From assembly GCA_903839795.1 (NCBI GenBank), contig CAIMDR010000733.1, positions 1 through 7,003 on the forward strand: 7,003 nt of DNA, read 5' to 3'. Below, one piece after another: positions 4,066 to 7,003 of this stretch. The notes below the pieces were generated by a model. That model saw nothing but the letters and a program-made list of their open reading frames with translations. It ran no database searches and was not told the DNA's origin. The DNA comes from an uncultured Methylococcaceae bacterium (GTDB lineage Bacteria > Pseudomonadota > Gammaproteobacteria > Methylococcales > Methylomonadaceae). Each line of letters opens with the position of its first letter. Position 1 is the stretch's first letter. The position numbers and the translations under genes are program-made.

Positions 4066-7003
4066 GCAATGTCGGCCAAATAGAAAAACTAACCCAAGCC
4101 CGTGTGCTTAAGTTGTTTTGCGAGTCCTTGGGTTACGAGTATTTGGGTAACTGGATAGACCGGACGAATAATCGCAATATTGAATCGGACTTGTTGCGCG
4201 GCTTTTTGCGTAAGCAGGATTATGAAGAAAACCTGATTAACCGTGCCTTGCATCTGTTTGATAAAGCCGCCGGTGACACCAGTAAAAGTCTGTTTGATCG
4301 TAATAAAGCGGTTTATGAATTGCTGCGTTATGGCGTCAAAGTAAAGCCGGAGGTGGGCGAAAATACCGAAACCGTCTGGCTGGTTGACTGGAAGCAACCG
4401 TTGAATAATCATTTTGGCATTGCCGAAGAAGTAACGGTCAAAGCCGCCGATGCTAAAGCCTTTGATAAGCGCCCCGATGTGGTGTTGTATGTGAACGGGA
4501 TTGCGCTGGGCGTGTTGGAATTGAAACGTTCCACGGTATCGGTGACCGAAGGCATCCGTCAGAATCTGGATAATCAAAAACCGGTTTTTATTGAGCCGTT
4601 TTTTTCGACGTTACAGTTATTGATGGCGGGTAACGATACCGAAGGGTTGCGTTATGGGAGTATTGAAACCAAAGAAAAGTATTATCTGGCCTGGAAGGAA
4701 GACAGTCCGATAGCTAATGTGCTGGACAGGCAGTTGAGCCAGCTGTGCAATAAAGCACGTTTTTTGGAATTGATCCACGATTTTATCGTTTACGATTCCG
4801 GTATTAAAAAGCTGTGTCGGCATAACCAGTATTTTGGTGTGCGTGCGGCCCAGGCTTTTATCAAACGCCGTGAAGGCGGCATCATCTGGCACACACAGGG
4901 CAGCGGCAAGTCGCTGACGATGGTTTGGCTGGCTAAATGGATACGTGAGAACCGGCCCGATGCGCGGGTGTTGATTATCACTGACCGTACCGAGCTGGAT
5001 GAACAAATTGAAAAAGTATTTGGGGGCGTTAATGAACAGATTTACCGCACCACCAGCGGCGCTGATTTAATTGCCAAACTTAATGCGCCGTCGCCGTGGT
5101 TGTTGTGTTCTTTGATTCATAAATTTAGTGGCAAAGAAGATGATAAGGACGTGGGCAACATAACGGCTTATCTGGATGAGGTTAAGAAATCCTTACCACC
5201 TGACTTTAGCGCCAAAGGCGATTTGACGGTTTTTGTTGACGAGTGCCATCGTACTCAATCCGGTGAATTACATAAAGCCATGAAGGCTATTTTACCGAAT
5301 GCGGTGTTTATCGGTTTTACCGGCACACCCTTGTTAAAAGCTGACAAACAGCGCAGTTTTGAGGTGTTTGGTCAGTACATCCATACCTACAAATTTAATG
5401 AAGCGGTTAAAGATGGCGTGGTGCTGGATTTACGCTATGAAGCCCGCGACATTGATCAAAATATTACCTCCCAAGCCAAGATTGACCAATGGTTTGAAGC
5501 AAAAACCCAAGGACTGAATGATCTGGCCAAGGCACAACTCAAACAAAAATGGGGGACGATGCAGCGGGTATTGTCCAGTCAATCCCGCTTGGAAAAGATT
5601 GTTGCCGATATTTTACTGGATATGGAAATTCGTGATCGTCTAAAAAGTGGCCGAGGCAATGCCATGCTGGTCACCAGTAGTATTTTGGATGCCTGCAAGT
5701 ATTACGAGTTATTTTCCAAAACCGATTTGGCGGATAAATGCGCCATTGTCACGTCTTACCGGCCTTCACCTGCGGATATTAAAGGCGAAGCATCAGGTGA
5801 AGGCTTGACCGAGAAGCTGCGAAAATACGAGATTTACAACAAGATGCTGAACGGTCAAGAACCGGAAGCGTTTGAAAAAGCCGTCAAGAAAAAATTTATC
5901 AATGAACCGGGGCAGATGAAGCTGTTGATTGTGGTCGATAAACTGCTCACCGGCTTTGATGCGCCACCGGCGACGTATTTATACCTCGATAAAAAGATGC
6001 GTGACCACGGTTTGTTTCAGGCGATTTGCCGGATGAATCGCCTGGACGGTGACGACAAGGAATACGGTTATATTATCGATTATCAAGACCTGTTTGAGAG
6101 CCTGCATAAGTCTATCAATGACTACACCCAAGGTGCGCTGGACGGTTACGACAAAGCCGATATTGCCGGTTTGCTGGAAGATCGTTTAGGTAAAGCCAGG
6201 GAACATCTGGAGGAGGCGTGGGAAACCATCAAGTCGTTATGTGAACTGGTTGAAGCGCCTAAAGATACGTTGGCCTATTTGCGTTATTTTTGCGGGCCTG
6301 ATACCAGCGATAAAGACGGCTTGAAAGAACGCGAAGCCAAGCGTTTGGCGTTGTATAAACATACGGCAGCGTTTGTTCGCGCTTATGCCGGTATCGCCAA
6401 TGAACTGGAGCAAGCGGGTTTTAAAGCGGCGACTATTGCCACGCTTAAAGCCGATGTGGATCATTATGAAAAAGTGCGTACCGAAGTAAAATTGGCGAGT
6501 GGCGATTACATTGATCTAAAAATGTATGAGCCGGCCATGCGCCATTTGATTGATACTTATATCCGTGCCGAGGAAAGCGAAAAAATATCCGCTTTTGATG
6601 ACCTGACGCTGATTGAAATGATTGTTGAGCGTGGTATTGGCGCGGTCGATGCCTTGCCTAAAGCTATCCGCACCAACCCGGAAGCGGTTGCTGAAACCAT
6701 TGAAAACAATGTCCGCAAGTTGATTATCGATGAAACACCGATTAATCCCAAGTATTACGAGAAGATGTCTGAACTACTGGATGCCTTGATTGAACAGCGC
6801 AAACAAGGCGCGTTGGAGTATCAGGCTTATTTGGCAAAAATTGTTGAGCTGGCAAAACAAGCGCAGCAACCACCGACTGACAGTTATCCAACCAGTGTTG
6901 ATACGACAGCCAAACGCGCTTTGTATGATAATTTGAACAAGGATGAAGTGTTGGCGAATGCCGTTGATGTGACGGTGCGGGCAAAATGCAAAGACGGCTG
7001 GCG
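4062..7003 (+). CDS. hsdR: Type I restriction enzyme R subunit HsdR (3' end beyond window)
   Basis: HsdR is the ATP-driven DNA translocase and endonuclease of the type I enzyme, acting on unmodified DNA in complex with HsdM and HsdS. One frame stays open for 980 residues to the right edge. The N-terminus, with VGQIEKLTQARVLKLF (about residues 4-19) and NRNIE, is family-like. A PD-(D/E)xK nuclease site is visible as D139 (RPD) with E153-L-K155. Superfamily 2 helicase motifs follow in order: Walker A GSGKS (280-284), TDRTELDEQ (307-315), DECH (393-396), FTGTP (419-423), TGFDAP (630-635) and QAICRMNR (653-660). The C-terminal helical region ends with RALYDNLNKDEVLANAV, typical of the last part of this family, so probably only some tens of residues are missing. 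No frameshift or lost motif is seen. Start: the ATG overlaps the stop of the small upstream gene, and no strong ribosome site is present, consistent with coupling. Confidence 0.96.
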   Translation, partial: MSNVGQIEKLTQARVLKLFCESLGYEYLGNWIDRTNNRNIESDLLRGFLRKQDYEENLINRALHLFDKAAGDTSKSLFDRNKAVYELLRYGVKVKPEVGENTETVWLVDWKQPLNNHFGIAEEVTVKAADAKAFDKRPDVVLYVNGIALGVLELKRSTVSVTEGIRQNLDNQKPVFIEPFFSTLQLLMAGNDTEGLRYGSIETKEKYYLAWKEDSPIANVLDRQLSQLCNKARFLELIHDFIVYDSGIKKLCRHNQYFGVRAAQAFIKRREGGIIWHTQGSGKSLTMVWLAKWIRENRPDARVLIITDRTELDEQIEKVFGGVNEQIYRTTSGADLIAKLNAPSPWLLCSLIHKFSGKEDDKDVGNITAYLDEVKKSLPPDFSAKGDLTVFVDECHRTQSGELHKAMKAILPNAVFIGFTGTPLLKADKQRSFEVFGQYIHTYKFNEAVKDGVVLDLRYEARDIDQNITSQAKIDQWFEAKTQGLNDLAKAQLKQKWGTMQRVLSSQSRLEKIVADILLDMEIRDRLKSGRGNAMLVTSSILDACKYYELFSKTDLADKCAIVTSYRPSPADIKGEASGEGLTEKLRKYEIYNKMLNGQEPEAFEKAVKKKFINEPGQMKLLIVVDKLLTGFDAPPATYLYLDKKMRDHGLFQAICRMNRLDGDDKEYGYIIDYQDLFESLHKSINDYTQGALDGYDKADIAGLLEDRLGKAREHLEEAWETIKSLCELVEAPKDTLAYLRYFCGPDTSDKDGLKEREAKRLALYKHTAAFVRAYAGIANELEQAGFKAATIATLKADVDHYEKVRTEVKLASGDYIDLKMYEPAMRHLIDTYIRAEESEKISAFDDLTLIEMIVERGIGAVDALPKAIRTNPEAVAETIENNVRKLIIDETPINPKYYEKMSELLDALIEQRKQGALEYQAYLAKIVELAKQAQQPPTDSYPTSVDTTAKRALYDNLNKDEVLANAVDVTVRAKCKDGW

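Noticed and set aside
4089..5006. Minus-strand open frames (4089-4577, 4617-5006)
   Set aside because: They lie opposite hsdR, whose nuclease and helicase motifs are clear on the + strand. They are antisense shadows.
6237..6984. Minus-strand open frames opposite the hsdR C-terminal region
   Set aside because: They are short, overlap each other or the coding strand of hsdR, and have no recognisable domains.

Overview
This window is an accessory island built around a type I restriction-modification (R-M) locus, with every supported gene on the + strand. The specificity subunit gene hsdS (782-1960) and a nearly complete restriction subunit gene hsdR (4062 to the right edge) are present. The methyltransferase gene hsdM is not in the window and would be expected upstream of position 1. 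No taxonomic marker is present. Moderate GC, the style of the intergenic repeats and the protein sequences suggest a gammaproteobacterium, perhaps a methanotroph-like (Methylococcales) genome; this is a guess.

Layout. 1-404 holds repeats: a 130-bp palindromic REP-like element, then two GC-rich hairpins whose cores are inverted copies of each other, and no convincing gene. 405-791 is a KilA-N domain gene that has lost its C-terminal half and runs into the start of hsdS with a 10-bp overlap. 782-1960 is a full-length two-TRD hsdS. 1961-2178 is intergenic, with a weak terminator candidate and a palindromic operator-like site. 2179-3089 is a toxin-antitoxin-like pair, a ribbon-helix-helix antitoxin and a PIN-domain protein, overlapping by 4 bp. 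3090-3837 carries a frameshifted remnant of a small gene, a foldback element made of about two and a half degenerate 120-bp tandem repeats bracketed by inverted repeats, and an AT-rich perfect inverted repeat at a plausible promoter. 3838-4065 is a 75-residue protein of unknown function, coupled to hsdR by an ATGA overlap.

How it fits together. HsdS selects the DNA target and would work with HsdM (off-window) to methylate and with HsdR to cleave. The toxin-antitoxin pair and repeat DNA have probably been inserted between hsdS and hsdR, splitting what is often one operon. hsdR would then be expressed from its own promoter together with the small upstream gene. The truncated KilA-N gene, the frameshifted small gene and the repeats show that the island has been rearranged, although hsdS and hsdR both look intact as far as they can be read.
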